A DNA stretch of 64,000 nucleotides from Bradyrhizobium guangzhouense (lineage in GTDB: Bacteria > Pseudomonadota > Alphaproteobacteria > Rhizobiales > Xanthobacteraceae): NCBI RefSeq assembly GCF_004114955.1, contig NZ_CP030053.1, forward strand, positions 1,426,001 to 1,490,000, written 5' to 3'. The translations under genes and the position numbers were made by a program. A model generated the notes under the pieces. That model searched no databases, had not been told where the DNA came from, and was given only the letters and a program-made list of their open reading frames with translations. The number at the start of each line of letters is the position of its first letter. Position 1 is the first letter of the stretch. This document shows, piece by piece, positions 9,131 through 17,607 of this stretch.

Positions 9131-10078
9131 ATGCTGAAATACCTCGCTAAAATCTCGATGGATATTTTCCCCTCGGTGCTCGCGACGATCATCGGGGCCT
9201 ACATCGTTAATCACTACATCAACGCCAGGCCGGCGGCCGATACGCCGGCCGCAATCGTGGCGCCTGCCGGCGCCGGCAAGAAGCCCGCCGACGTGGCCAA
9301 CCTCCCAGGCCCCGGCGTGAAGGCCAGGGGCGTTTCCGAGAAGAGCATTTCCGACAAGAGCGGATCGGACAAGCCGGTGGCCGACAAGGCTGCCGAGACC
9401 AAGGCTGCCGAGACCAAAGCTGCGGAGGAGCACGGTCGTGCCCCCGCGCATGAGAAGGCGGTTGCCAAGTCCACCCCGGCAGCCTCCGCCGCCACGCCGG
9501 TGGTTGAGGCCAATTCGTCTCCGGCCGCGACCCCCGACGCCAACGATCTCGCCCGGGCTGCCATCGAGCGCCTGCGCAAGTCGCCCGAGGGCAAGGCCGC
9601 CGAGAAGGCCGCCGAGGCCAGATCTTGGGAAACCAAGCCTGCCGAGGCCAAGGCGTTCGACAACAAGGCGCTCGACAACAAGGCGCTCGACAAGACGCCC
9701 GAGAAGATGTCGGAGCCCGTCGTGCAGGAAGCGTCCCGCACGCCTGAGGCGCCGCGCATCGTGACTGCAGTGCCGACGACGGTGCGCCCCTTGCCGCCGG
9801 CGATCAACGTGTCGACGCCGTCACCCGAAGCCTATGGCAACGGCGCCGTGTCGCAGGCTAGTCCGCCCTACACCGCCTCGGTCGGCGAAGACAATCCGAA
9901 TCGGCTGACGCCACCGGCCGATATCCCGGTCCCGGTGATCGCCCCGCCGCTCGATCTGCGCGCCGACGCTGGCGCGCCTATGCCGCCGCGTCCCAAAACC
10001 AATGTCGCCGACGAAATGCTGTCGGGCATGAAGTCGATGTTCCACGCGGTGTTGCCGAAGGGCGCCACCCCCGACTAA
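9131..10078 (+). CDS. Membrane-anchored Ala/Lys/Pro-rich protein of unknown function
   Basis: This 315-residue protein is not recognised. Residues about 10-30 (MDIFPSVLATIIGAYIVNHY) form one hydrophobic segment, and the rest is low-complexity: Lys/Ala/Asp stretches with repeats (KAAET twice; FDNKALDNKALDK), then Pro-rich regions. The likely topology is an N-terminal anchor with a long disordered periplasmic tail. The C-terminus (VADEMLSGMKSMFHAVLP) looks more ordered and amphipathic. Codon usage matches neighbouring genes and the frame is uninterrupted, so it is likely real. It converges on the TPR lipoprotein gene. Confidence 0.7.
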   Translation: MLKYLAKISMDIFPSVLATIIGAYIVNHYINARPAADTPAAIVAPAGAGKKPADVANLPGPGVKARGVSEKSISDKSGSDKPVADKAAETKAAETKAAEEHGRAPAHEKAVAKSTPAASAATPVVEANSSPAATPDANDLARAAIERLRKSPEGKAAEKAAEARSWETKPAEAKAFDNKALDNKALDKTPEKMSEPVVQEASRTPEAPRIVTAVPTTVRPLPPAINVSTPSPEAYGNGAVSQASPPYTASVGEDNPNRLTPPADIPVPVIAPPLDLRADAGAPMPPRPKTNVADEMLSGMKSMFHAVLPKGATPD

Positions 10079-10112
10079 GACGGCGTTTGCGCCTCCAATC
10101 CGAAAGACACCG

Positions 10113-10763
10113 TCAGCCGCCGACGCGGGCCAAGCCGCTGCGGGCGGCCTCATCGCGTGGGTGCAGCGCGACCGCCTTGTTGTAGGACGCCGCCGCCTTG
10201 GCCTTGTCGCCCAGCCGCTCATAGGCCTGTCCCCGCGTCGTCCAGACCTGCGCATTGTTCGGATCGGCTTCGGAAGCCTCGTCGAGATCGGCCGCCGCCT
10301 CCTTGACCTTGCCGATGGCGAGATAGCTGACGGCACGGCCGAGCAGCGGTTCGGCTTTCTGCGGATTGAGCCCGCTGGCGGCCCCGAAATCGGCAATCGC
10401 GAAGTCGTGCTCGTTGCTGCCCTGATAGAGCAGGGCGCGGCCGTAGAGCGCCTGAGCATTATAGGGATCGAGCGCAACGGCGCGGTTGAACTCGTCCAGC
10501 GCGGCCTGCGTCTCGCCGGACTTGGCAAAGGCCTGGGCTTTGGCCGTGTGGGTCTGGGCTTCGGTGACGTTGGCAGCGCTGACGGCGCTGTCCGGCGTGG
10601 CGGTTGCCTTGGGCGTGTCCTGCGGCTTGTCCTTCTCCGGCCCCAGTGAGCCGAGATCGAAGGAGCAGCCGCACAGGGCGATCCCCATCAAGGTCAACGC
10701 AAGCGGCTTGCGCCAGATCCGGCGTCGCCGCGCCAAGCCGGGCTGGGGGGAAGGGAAGGCCAT
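10113..10763 (-). CDS. TPR-repeat lipoprotein
   Basis: A 216-residue protein with a basic N-terminus, a hydrophobic stretch and a lipobox ending LCGC (around residues 31-34), so it should be lipidated and membrane-bound. The mature part holds three to four tetratricopeptide repeats, visible as spaced A-x-Y-x-R-A and A-x-A-D-F/L motifs (for example NAQALYGRALLYQG, EPLLGRAVSYLAIG, NAQVWTTRGQAYERLG). Such proteins mediate protein contacts, often in envelope assembly; no partner is evident. It is convergent with the Ala/Lys-rich protein and followed by no related gene. Confidence 0.85.
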   Translation of the reverse strand: MAFPSPQPGLARRRRIWRKPLALTLMGIALCGCSFDLGSLGPEKDKPQDTPKATATPDSAVSAANVTEAQTHTAKAQAFAKSGETQAALDEFNRAVALDPYNAQALYGRALLYQGSNEHDFAIADFGAASGLNPQKAEPLLGRAVSYLAIGKVKEAAADLDEASEADPNNAQVWTTRGQAYERLGDKAKAAASYNKAVALHPRDEAARSGLARVGG

Positions 10764-10782
10764 CTACGGTTCGCTCGCGCTA

Positions 10783-10850
10783 GAGCATGATCCGGAAAAG
10801 TGTTCTCCCTCGCGACAAACGCGGAATGCGTTTGCGCGGAGATCATGCTC
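10783..10850. repeat. Rhizobial REP-like palindrome
   Basis: A perfect 10-base inverted repeat (GAGCATGATC at 10783-10792, GATCATGCTC at 10841-10850) encloses a second hairpin with ACAAACGC and GCGTTTG arms. The arrangement GAGCATGATCCGGAAAAG is a familiar intergenic motif in Bradyrhizobium and relatives. It lies between the TPR lipoprotein promoter and rpsU. Confidence 0.75.
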
Positions 10851-10862
10851 GAACAACAACCT

Positions 10863-10897
10863 AAAGCGCGATGATAGTCCTGATCTCATCGCGCTTT
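10863..10897. repeat. Perfect 12-bp inverted repeat
   Basis: AAAGCGCGATGA at 10863-10874 pairs exactly with TCATCGCGCTTT at 10886-10897 across an 11-base loop. It is adjacent to the REP-like palindrome and probably part of the same mosaic repeat. There is no T-run on the + strand, so a terminator role is not supported. Confidence 0.6.
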
Positions 10898-10946
10898 GGC
10901 GCCGCATCTGTGGTGCCCCGTCCCAGAAAGGCACCGCTCACAAAAT

Positions 10947-10975
10947 AATAACGCGGGCCAGGAGCCCGCGTTATT
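10947..10975 (-). terminator. Rho-independent terminator of rpsU
   Basis: A 12-bp perfect stem (AATAACGCGGGC / GCCCGCGTTATT) with a five-base loop lies just past the rpsU stop codon. Read on the minus strand the stem is followed by ATTTTGT, giving a short U-tract. Position and strand fit termination of rpsU. Confidence 0.8.
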
Positions 10976-11004
10976 GAAAACTCAGTCCTGCATGATCGGC
11001 AAGA

Positions 11005-11301
11005 TCAGCGCGGTCCGCGCGGACCTGCACCGGGGCCGCCACGGCCGCCACGCTCGCCACCGGGGCCAGCGCCGAACACCGGCTTCGGCTTCATCGGCAG
11101 CAGGCCTTCACGCTGCAGCTTCTTGCGGGCCAGCTTGCGCGCGCGGCGCACGGCTTCGGCCTTTTCACGAGCCTTCTTCTCGGAGGGCTTCTCGTAGTGA
11201 CCGCGGAGCTTCATCTCGCGGAAAATGCCCTCGCGCTGCATCTTCTTCTTCAGCGCCTTGAGGGCTTGGTCGACATTGTTATCGCGAACGAGAACCTGCA
11301 C
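11005..11301 (-). CDS. rpsU: 30S ribosomal protein S21
   Basis: The 98-residue protein begins [20 protein letters not shown] and continues with the conserved basic helix region ([24 protein letters not shown]), which identify bS21. It binds 16S rRNA near the anti-Shine-Dalgarno end in the small subunit. The usual length is about 70 residues; here residues 70-98 form an extra tail rich in Gly, Arg and Pro (GGERGGRGG). It is a single-gene unit with its own terminator at 10947-10975. Confidence 0.96.
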   Translation of the reverse strand: MQVLVRDNNVDQALKALKKKMQREGIFREMKLRGHYEKPSEKKAREKAEAVRRARKLARKKLQREGLLPMKPKPVFGAGPGGERGGRGGPGAGPRGPR

Positions 11302-11560
11302 GCGGCATCCTCTTCAGTGGATCGGATTTGAATTCTGGTAAGACGAAGGGATGGCAAAAAGCGCAAGCCCTTAACCTTGAGGGCGCGGATGTATCAGACA
11401 AAAGCAGGGATGTCCACCTGCCAGGCGGGGTTTAGGGCCAAGTTCAGCCATTAAATACGGCGAAAATGCTCCCTTGCGGCCCCGATTTGGGAGATTTGGC
11501 GCCAGGAAGGGCCGCAGCGGACGTAGTTCCGGGAATCTTTGCAATCAGGGGAGACGCCAC

Positions 11561-12283
11561 ATGGACATGAAGAAATACGCTGCCGAGGCCATCGGCACGT
11601 TTTGGCTCACATTTGCAGGCTGCGGCAGCGCGGTGATCGCTGCCGGCTTTCCGCAGGTCGGCATCGGCCTGGTCGGTGTGTCCCTCGCCTTTGGCCTCAG
11701 CGTCGTCACCATGGCCTATGCGATCGGCCACATCTCGGGCTGCCATCTCAACCCGGCCGTCACGGTCGGCCTTGCCGCCGGCGGGCGGTTTCCGGCAGCC
11801 CAGATCCTGCCTTATGTGATCGCACAGGTCTGCGGCGCCATCGTCGCCGCAGAGCTGCTCTACGTGATCGCCAGCGGCGCGCCGGGCTTCGACGTCACCA
11901 AGGGCTTTGCCTCCAATGGTTACGACGCGCATTCGCCCGGCCAGTACAGCATGGTCGTGTGCTTCATCACCGAGGTGGTGATGACGATGATGTTCCTGTT
12001 CGTCATCATGGGCGCGACCCACGGCCGTGCGCCGGCGGGCTTTGCGCCGCTCGCGATCGGGCTTGCGCTGGTGATGATCCACCTCGTCAGCATCCCCGTC
12101 ACCAACACGTCCGTGAACCCGGCCCGCAGCACGGGCCCCGCGCTGTTCGTCGGCGGCTGGGCGCTGTCGCAGCTCTGGCTGTTCTGGGTCGCACCGCTGA
12201 TCGGCGGCGCGCTGGGCGGGGTGATCTATCGTTGGCTCAGCGAGGAGCCCGCAGGCGTCGTCGCGGGTGTGAAGACGGCGTGA
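11561..12283 (+). CDS. aqpZ: Aquaporin Z
   Basis: A 240-residue MIP-family channel with six hydrophobic helices and the two half-helix NPA boxes, NPAVT at residues 64-68 and NPARS at 186-190. The arginine after the second NPA, and the T/C-rich entrance typical of water-selective channels, favour a water channel over a glycerol facilitator. The ATG at 11561 was chosen because it follows AGGGGAG and matches the family start ([14 protein letters not shown]); an upstream in-frame ATG at 11474 adds 29 non-conserved residues. It stands alone and converges on purK. Confidence 0.95.
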   Translation: MDMKKYAAEAIGTFWLTFAGCGSAVIAAGFPQVGIGLVGVSLAFGLSVVTMAYAIGHISGCHLNPAVTVGLAAGGRFPAAQILPYVIAQVCGAIVAAELLYVIASGAPGFDVTKGFASNGYDAHSPGQYSMVVCFITEVVMTMMFLFVIMGATHGRAPAGFAPLAIGLALVMIHLVSIPVTNTSVNPARSTGPALFVGGWALSQLWLFWVAPLIGGALGGVIYRWLSEEPAGVVAGVKTA

Positions 12284-12293
12284 TCGCAAAAGT

Positions 12294-12319
12294 GGGATCG
12301 CAGCTTTTGCTGCGGTCCC
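12294..12319 (-). terminator. Hairpin between convergent aqpZ and purK
   Basis: A 10-bp stem with one G-U pair (GGGATCGCAG / CTGCGGTCCC) and loop CTTTTG lies one base from the purK stop. On the minus strand it is followed by ACTTTTGC, a weak T-tract, so it may terminate purEK. On the + strand there is no T-run, though it could still act for aqpZ. Confidence 0.5.
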
Positions 12320-12320
12320 C

Positions 12321-13427
12321 TCACTTGCCCTTCGAGGGCCTGACTTCGGTGACGTGGCCCATCTTGCGGCCGGGGCGCGGGGCGCCCTTGCCGTAAATGT
12401 GGACCGTCGCGCCGGGCACGCTCAGCCACTTCTCGTAATCATTGATCTCGTCGCCGATCAGATTGGTCATGGTGACGATCTCACCGTGGCGCACCGGCTT
12501 GCCGAGCGGCCAGCCGGCGATGGCGCGGATGTGCTGCTCGAACTGGGAGACCGACGCGCCGTCGAGCGTCCAGTGTCCGGAATTGTGCACGCGCGGGGCG
12601 ATCTCGTTGACCAGCACCTTCGATCCGCCGCCGTTGGCGAGCACGAACATCTCCACCGCGAGCACGCCGACATAGTCGAGCGCGGTTGCGATCCTGCTGG
12701 CGATGCTGCGCGCCTCTTCGGCGAGTGCATCCGGGATCGGCGCAGGCGCTCGCGAAATCTTCAGAATGTGGTCGCGATGCTCGTTCTCGGTGACGTCGAA
12801 GCATTCGACCTGGCCCGCGGCCGAGCGCGCGGCGATCACGGAGATCTCGCGTTCGTACGGGATGAAGGCTTCCAGGATCGCCGATTTGGTGGCGAGGCTG
12901 GTCCACACTTTCGCGATGTCGTCGCCCTCGCGGATGATCGCCTGGCCCTTGCCGTCATAGCCGAAGCGGCGGGTCTTCAGCACCGCGGGAAGGCCGATTC
13001 TGACGATCGCCTCGCGCAGCGATGCGACCGAGGTGACGTCGGCATAGGCGGCGGTGCCGATGCCGAGCTTCGTCACGAAATCCTTCTCGGCGAGCCGGTC
13101 CTGGGTGGTCTCGAGGATCTTGCGGTTCGGCAGCACCGGGCGGCGCGAATCCAGCACCATGGCGGCCGCGGACGGCACATTCTCGAATTCGTAGGTGATG
13201 ACGTCGACGTCGTGGGCAAACAGCTCGAGCGCCTCGACATCGGCATATTCGGCGCAGGTCGCGTTCAGCACCACATCGAAAGCCGGCGAATCCGGATCGG
13301 GCGAGAACACCTGGCAGCGCAGGCCGAGCCGTGCCGCGGCCATGGCGAGCATCCGACCGAGTTGTCCGCCGCCGAGGATTCCGATGGTGTCGCCGGGTTT
13401 CAGCTTCACCTGCTTTGCGTCAGTCAC
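12321..13427 (-). CDS. purK: N5-carboxyaminoimidazole ribonucleotide synthase
   Basis: A 368-residue ATP-grasp enzyme that carboxylates AIR with bicarbonate and ATP in purine synthesis. The N-terminal preATP-grasp fold shows [10 protein letters not shown] near residues 18-27; the ATP-grasp core includes [14 protein letters not shown] and [16 protein letters not shown], and the metal/phosphate end [14 protein letters not shown]. Length is normal. The start overlaps the purE stop by four bases (ATGA), so purE and purK are one operon read leftwards and are probably translationally coupled. Confidence 0.97.
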   Translation of the reverse strand: MTDAKQVKLKPGDTIGILGGGQLGRMLAMAAARLGLRCQVFSPDPDSPAFDVVLNATCAEYADVEALELFAHDVDVITYEFENVPSAAAMVLDSRRPVLPNRKILETTQDRLAEKDFVTKLGIGTAAYADVTSVASLREAIVRIGLPAVLKTRRFGYDGKGQAIIREGDDIAKVWTSLATKSAILEAFIPYEREISVIAARSAAGQVECFDVTENEHRDHILKISRAPAPIPDALAEEARSIASRIATALDYVGVLAVEMFVLANGGGSKVLVNEIAPRVHNSGHWTLDGASVSQFEQHIRAIAGWPLGKPVRHGEIVTMTNLIGDEINDYEKWLSVPGATVHIYGKGAPRPGRKMGHVTEVRPSKGK

Positions 13428-13912
13428 GCCTTGTCCTCCGGGCGCTCGGCAACCGCCTCGGTCTGTGCCTTGCGCCAGGCGGCGAGGCGATCGGACAGCG
13501 CGGGATCAGACAGCGCCAGCACGGCAGCCGCGAGCAGCGCTGCGTTGATCGCGCCGGCCTTTCCGATCGCGAGCGTGCCGACCGGAATGCCGGCGGGCAT
13601 CTGAACGATCGAATAGAGCGAATCGATGCCCTTCAGGGTTCGGGACTCGACGGGGACGCCGAACACAGGCAGTTCCGTCAGCGCCGCGGCCATGCCGGGC
13701 AGATGCGCGGCCCCGCCGGCGCCGGCGATGATGACCTTGAAGCCTTCAGCCTTGGCGCCTTTGGCGAAGGTAAACAGCCGGTCGGGGGTGCGGTGGGCCG
13801 AAACGATGCGGGTGTCGGAGGCGACACCGAGCGCTCGAAGCGTGTCGGCGGCGTGCCGCATCGTCTCCCAGTCCGACTGGCTTCCCATGATGATGGCGAT
13901 CGGCGCGGTCAT
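13424..13912 (-). CDS. purE: N5-carboxyaminoimidazole ribonucleotide mutase
   Basis: The 162-residue class I PurE moves the carboxyl group from N5-CAIR to give CAIR. The N-terminal phosphate-binding motif GSQSDWETM, the SAHRTPDRL loop with its active-site histidine, and the [11 protein letters not shown] loop are all visible. It heads the purEK operon and overlaps purK by four bases. The 87 bases between its start and the divergent diguanylate cyclase gene should hold both promoters. Confidence 0.97.
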   Translation of the reverse strand: MTAPIAIIMGSQSDWETMRHAADTLRALGVASDTRIVSAHRTPDRLFTFAKGAKAEGFKVIIAGAGGAAHLPGMAAALTELPVFGVPVESRTLKGIDSLYSIVQMPAGIPVGTLAIGKAGAINAALLAAAVLALSDPALSDRLAAWRKAQTEAVAERPEDKA

Positions 13913-13999
13913 GACGTCAATTGTGCTCGAAAAATAGAAGGATAGGCCAGATTAACGGTTCCGGCCGGCGGCTCGCAAGGCGGTGGCAAGGAGAAGGGA

Positions 14000-14803
14000 A
14001 TGCACTATCCTGTCTTGGTGAATCCCCGCAAGCCTTCATTGAGCAGGATGCCCATGAAGAAACCAAAAAGGGCGACCGCTGCGAAGGCCAAAAAGGGCCG
14101 GAAGACCAGCCGGCGCCGAACGAAAGTCGTACCCAAGCGGGCCGCGGCGCCGCGCCGCGCCTCCCGTACCGGCGCTGCCAAGACAATTGGCAAGACCAAG
14201 ACAATTGGCAAGACAGCGAGCAAGGACACCAGCAAGGCGACCATCCGCAGCCTGCGGGCCAAGCTGTCGCAAGCGCTGCGGCGCGTTGCCGAGCTCGAGG
14301 CGGCGGCCGATACCGATTTCCTGCTCGACATTCCCAACCGGCGCGGCTTCGAGCGCGAACTCCAGCGCGCCATCGCCTACATGAAGCGCTATCGCGCCAG
14401 CGGCGCGCTGATCGTGCTCGATGTCGACCGGTTGAAACCGATCAACGATTCCTTCGGCCATGCCGCCGGCGACGAGGTGCTGAAAACGATCGCAACGACG
14501 CTGACGCGGCAGATCCGCGCGTCTGACGTGGTCGGCCGTCTCGGTGGCGACGAGTTCGCCTTGTTGTTGTGGAATCTCAGCGAGACCGACGCCAAGGCGA
14601 AGGCTGCCATCTTCGAGCAGGCCATCGACGATCTGTCTTTCACCTTTCGCGGCCAACACGTGACCGCAGGTGCCTCGGCGGGCGTCGCGCAGCTCGGGCC
14701 GCAGTCCGATGCTGTCCGCGCGCTGGAGGAGGCTGATGCCGCCATGTATGTGCGCAAGGCGCACCGGCGGCACGAGCCGCGGATCAGGCTTGTTAGCAGC
14801 TGA
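14000..14803 (+). CDS. Diguanylate cyclase with a lysine-rich N-terminal tail
   Basis: A 267-residue protein whose C-terminal 160 residues are a GGDEF domain with an intact active site (GGDEF, 182-186) and an inhibitory I-site RASD (173-176) exactly five residues before it. It should make c-di-GMP and be product-inhibited. No sensor domain precedes it. Residues 18-80 are very basic (Lys/Arg/Ala/Thr), with a repeated KTIGKT unit, followed by a short coiled coil (about 83-103) that may dimerise it. The ATG at 14000 follows AAGGAGAAGGG; ATGs at 14048 and 14054 are alternatives. Confidence 0.9.
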   Translation: MHYPVLVNPRKPSLSRMPMKKPKRATAAKAKKGRKTSRRRTKVVPKRAAAPRRASRTGAAKTIGKTKTIGKTASKDTSKATIRSLRAKLSQALRRVAELEAAADTDFLLDIPNRRGFERELQRAIAYMKRYRASGALIVLDVDRLKPINDSFGHAAGDEVLKTIATTLTRQIRASDVVGRLGGDEFALLLWNLSETDAKAKAAIFEQAIDDLSFTFRGQHVTAGASAGVAQLGPQSDAVRALEEADAAMYVRKAHRRHEPRIRLVSS

Positions 14804-14805
14804 CT

Positions 14806-15057
14806 CTAGAGAGTTGCGAGATCTTCCGGCACGTTGCCGAATTTGCGCAGCAGCGTGGCATCGCCGAATTCACCGGTCATGGGATCGCCGCAGCGGCTGA
14901 ACGCGACGGCGCCGATGTGGCCGGTGCCGCGCGCCATGGCCTCTGCGCGCCGTAGCGCGGCCGTCGAGCTCTGGCATTCCTCAGCGGTGCCTGCGACAGG
15001 CGATCCGTCGGCATCGATCAGGAAGGGCATTGCAACGTAGTAGGTCACGTCTGACAT
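14806..15057 (-). CDS. Small uncharacterised protein (83 residues)
   Basis: An 83-residue soluble protein starting MSDVTYYVAMPFLIDADG with the ATG at 15055-15057 preceded by GGAGC. It is compact, with no signal peptide or membrane segment; the hydrophobic pattern suggests a small alpha/beta fold. Similar short proteins with a YYVAMPF-type start are, to my knowledge, conserved hypotheticals in Bradyrhizobium, but I cannot name the family. Its stop lies two bases from the stop of the diguanylate cyclase gene, with the two genes convergent. The next two upstream genes are also small and read in the same direction. Confidence 0.68.
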   Translation of the reverse strand: MSDVTYYVAMPFLIDADGSPVAGTAEECQSSTAALRRAEAMARGTGHIGAVAFSRCGDPMTGEFGDATLLRKFGNVPEDLATL

Positions 15058-15080
15058 GGCGTTGCTCCAATGGTGGGGCT

Positions 15081-15287
15081 TTAAGCCGCGCTGCTCCTGC
15101 TGCGCGAAGCCTCCGGGATGCAGCCGGCGGTAACAGCCGCCTGCAATTCTTCCAGCTCCGCTTCCAGATATTCGTTGGCCATGATCAGCGCCTTGATGGT
15201 GCTGCGCAGGTTGCCGTCGCACATCGCGATCGCCTGGTCGCAGGCCTGTTCATAGCGGCTGTTGTCGAGAGGGGCGGGGACTGACAT
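15081..15287 (-). CDS. Small uncharacterised protein (68 residues)
   Basis: A 68-residue protein starting MSVPAPLDNSRYEQACDQAI. Residues 10-52 appear helical and end in an acidic coiled-coil-like stretch (MANEYLEAELEELQAAV). The ATG at 15287 follows AAGGACACC; a longer frame reaching 15398 adds a basic, poorly structured segment without a ribosome binding site. It lies 23 bases upstream of the 83-residue gene and probably shares its transcript. Function unknown. Confidence 0.65.
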   Translation of the reverse strand: MSVPAPLDNSRYEQACDQAIAMCDGNLRSTIKALIMANEYLEAELEELQAAVTAGCIPEASRSRSSAA

Positions 15288-15411
15288 CGGCGGTGTCCTT
15301 GCGGGTTTGTCCTTGGGGCGTGTCCTGGAGCGTCGGGGGCAGTCCTTATGTTCTTCTTTTGTTCTTTTTGAGTCAAGCGGATTCACACGGTCGTGCATGG
15401 CCGCGTCGGGA

Positions 15412-15618
15412 TCAGGCGATGATGTCGGGGGTAATCTGGTCTTCGATGAACGCGATACGGTCGCGCAACAACAGCTTGCGTTTCTTCAACCGCTGTAACC
15501 GCAATAGGTCGGGGGCAGGCGATTGATGCAGTGCATCGATCGCCGCATCGAGATCTCGGTGTTCCTGCTGCAACCGGGTGAGCTCGGCTTCGAGTTCACG
15601 CTCGTCTTCATGGGTCAT
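15412..15618 (-). CDS. DUF465 / YdcH-family small coiled-coil protein
   Basis: A 68-residue helical hairpin protein with the DUF465 pattern: an N-terminal acidic helix (ELEAELTRLQQEHRDLDAAI) and a second helix with LQRLKKRKLLLRDRIAFIED, the conserved L-K-x-x-K-L-x-L-K/R-D core. Members are abundant small soluble proteins of unknown role, predicted to self-associate. A second family member lies 328 bases away on the other strand. Read leftwards ahead of two other small genes. Confidence 0.87.
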   Translation of the reverse strand: MTHEDERELEAELTRLQQEHRDLDAAIDALHQSPAPDLLRLQRLKKRKLLLRDRIAFIEDQITPDIIA

Positions 15619-15946
15619 GCTGCGGTGGCCGAAAAACCGATAGGCTTGAGATTAAGGCTGTGGATGCCCTGTGGAAATTATCGTCCTTGCGCGGCGTGAT
15701 CGCAAGCGATCTGCGACCGTCACGCACCGCTCTCTCGCACGATATTTCGACGATTCGCGAGCAGGTGGCGTAAGCGCATTGATATCATGGATTTTTCGCG
15801 CGTGGGTTCCTTACTCACGCTTCATTACATATGAATTTTCAAAAATGACGGTGCGACGACGGATACATATCGACAGAATGAATCGGTGATGTACACTTCC
15901 TCGTCCGGATCGAATCCAAGGTTCACCCCTACCGAGGAGGTTTCGA
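15619..15946. other. 328-base intergenic region between two divergent DUF465 genes
   Basis: This gap must hold the promoters of both DUF465 genes. The stretch around 15820-15870 is strikingly AT-rich for this genome (TTCATTACATATGAATTTTC and neighbours), consistent with a promoter or binding site. The right end carries a strong GAGGAGG ribosome binding site just before the ATG at 15947. Frames running through the region lack ribosome binding sites and family resemblance and are not called. Confidence 0.5.
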
Positions 15947-16129
15947 ATGACAATTCAGGCACATCTGGTTGAATTGGAACGGAAGCACAAAACTCTCGAA
16001 AACGAATTGCACGAAGCTCTCGTGCACCTTTCAACAGACGACCTGCAAATTGTTGAGTTGAAGCGCCGCAAGTTGATGGTCAAGGACCAGATTGAACGAC
16101 TGAAGCAGACCGGCGACACGCTTCACTAG
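15947..16129 (+). CDS. DUF465 / YdcH-family small coiled-coil protein (second copy)
   Basis: A 60-residue protein with the same two-helix plan as the gene at 15412-15618: AHLVELERKHKTLENELHEA, then LQIVELKRRKLMVKDQIERL with the conserved LKRRKLMVKDQI core. It is preceded by a very strong ribosome binding site (GAGGAGG, spacing about six), suggesting high expression. It reads away from its paralogue and ends before a clear terminator at 16216-16251. Function unknown. Confidence 0.88.
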   Translation: MTIQAHLVELERKHKTLENELHEALVHLSTDDLQIVELKRRKLMVKDQIERLKQTGDTLH

Positions 16130-16215
16130 TAACCCCCGTAACAGCGTCGAGTTTGATCGTATCCTTTCAGGCAGGGATGAGAGCCTTTGCGCTCGTCCCT
16201 GCTGTAAGGTGCGCA

Positions 16216-16251
16216 GTTGCGCGATCATCATCGCGCAACGACTTTTCGTTT
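16216..16251 (+). terminator. Rho-independent terminator after the second DUF465 gene
   Basis: A perfect 10-bp stem (GTTGCGCGAT at 16216-16225, ATCGCGCAAC at 16230-16239) with a four-base loop is followed by GACTTTTCGTTT. A second stem-loop with GCAGGGATGAG and CTCGTCCCTGC arms lies just upstream (about 16173-16203). The pair fits strong termination of the short DUF465 transcript. Confidence 0.78.
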
Positions 16252-16298
16252 GGACGCGTTTTTGTTGACGCCTATCCACTCGGCTCGAAAAACGCGTT

Positions 16299-17402
16299 CT
16301 AGATGTCTGCCAGCTCCGCGACGTGGTCCGCGATCGCGAGCGACGATGTCAGTCCCGGCGATTCGATGCCGAACAGATTGATCAGTCCTGCGACGCCGTG
16401 ATCGCGCGGCCCCTGCATCAGAAAATCCTGCGTTGCCACCGCCGGCGGCACGATCTTCGGGCGGATGCCGGAATAACTCGGCATCAGCGCGCCATCGGGC
16501 AGCGTCGGCCAGTATTTGCGGATCGCAGGATAGAACCGCTCGGCGCGCGACGGATCGACCTCATAGTCGATCGTCTCGATCCATTCGACATCGGGGCCGA
16601 AGCGCGCCTGTCCTGCCATGTCCAGCGTCAGGTGCACCCCGAGCCCCCCGGGTTCGGGCACCGGATAGATCAGGCGCGAAAACGGCGCGCGCGCATTGCA
16701 GCTGAAATAATTGCCCTTGGCGAGATAGGCCGGCGGAATCCGGTCGATCGGCATGCCGTCGATGTGGCGCGCCACTGATGTCGCCGACAATCCCGCGGCA
16801 TTGACGAGCAGGCCGCATTGCAACGTCATCGGCGCTTCGCCGCCGGCTTCGATCTCGATCACGCCCGCTTCCGCCTTGGCGCGGAGCAGCGGCGTGTGAA
16901 ACGCAAAGGCGGCGCCCGCCGCCTCGGCCTCGCCTTGCAGCGAGAGCATGTAGGCGTGACTGTCGATGATGCCTGTCGACGGCGACAGCAGCGCGGCGTC
17001 GCAGGCCAGCGCCGGCTCCAGCGCGCGTGCGGCGTCGCCCGAGAGCAACTGCATGTCGAGCACGCCATTGGCTTCGGCATGCGCCTTGATCGATTGCAGC
17101 TTCTCGGTTTCCTTCGCATTGGTCGCGACGATCAGCTTGCCGCAATTCTTGTGCGGAATGCCGCGCTCGCCGCAATAGCGGTACAGCGCATGCTTGCCGC
17201 TGACGCACATGCGCGCCATCCAGCTTCCGGCGCGGTAATAGATCCCGGCATGGATCACCTCGCTGTTGCGCGAGGAGGTGACGGTGCCGATGGCCTCGGC
17301 TTCCTCCAGCACGATCACCTCGCGCCCGGCCTGTGCGAGCCTCCTTGCCACCGCGAGCCCGACCACGCCGGCTCCGATGACGACGCAGTCCACCCTATCC
17401 AT
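16299..17402 (-). CDS. FAD-dependent oxidoreductase, L-2-hydroxyglutarate oxidase-like
   Basis: A 367-residue DAO-family flavoprotein. The N-terminus has the FAD-binding [19 protein letters not shown] followed by an acidic strand end (VIVLEE), then the [14 protein letters not shown] motif characteristic of the LhgO / L2HGDH group. The C-terminus has YSGIRPKI and [20 protein letters not shown], the second FAD-contact region. It likely oxidises a 2-hydroxyacid such as L-2-hydroxyglutarate to the keto acid, passing electrons to FAD. No signal peptide. It is a single gene divergent from the large GGDEF-EAL protein. Confidence 0.85.
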   Translation of the reverse strand: MDRVDCVVIGAGVVGLAVARRLAQAGREVIVLEEAEAIGTVTSSRNSEVIHAGIYYRAGSWMARMCVSGKHALYRYCGERGIPHKNCGKLIVATNAKETEKLQSIKAHAEANGVLDMQLLSGDAARALEPALACDAALLSPSTGIIDSHAYMLSLQGEAEAAGAAFAFHTPLLRAKAEAGVIEIEAGGEAPMTLQCGLLVNAAGLSATSVARHIDGMPIDRIPPAYLAKGNYFSCNARAPFSRLIYPVPEPGGLGVHLTLDMAGQARFGPDVEWIETIDYEVDPSRAERFYPAIRKYWPTLPDGALMPSYSGIRPKIVPPAVATQDFLMQGPRDHGVAGLINLFGIESPGLTSSLAIADHVAELADI

Positions 17403-17607
17403 GGCGATGCAGAAGTCCCGCTGAAGGTGCCGATGGCTCCGGTTTGCCCGGGAAACGCGCTGCGCGGGCGTTGTCCGTTAAGGAAGCATTTATCATGTCA
17501 GGGCAATTGCCGTATTTCACGTCACATTTTTCTGTTGGGTCTACAGGCGTTTACCCGATCCAAACCCGTGAAGCCAGACAATCCGCAGTTGAAATCGCGG
17601 GTGGCTG

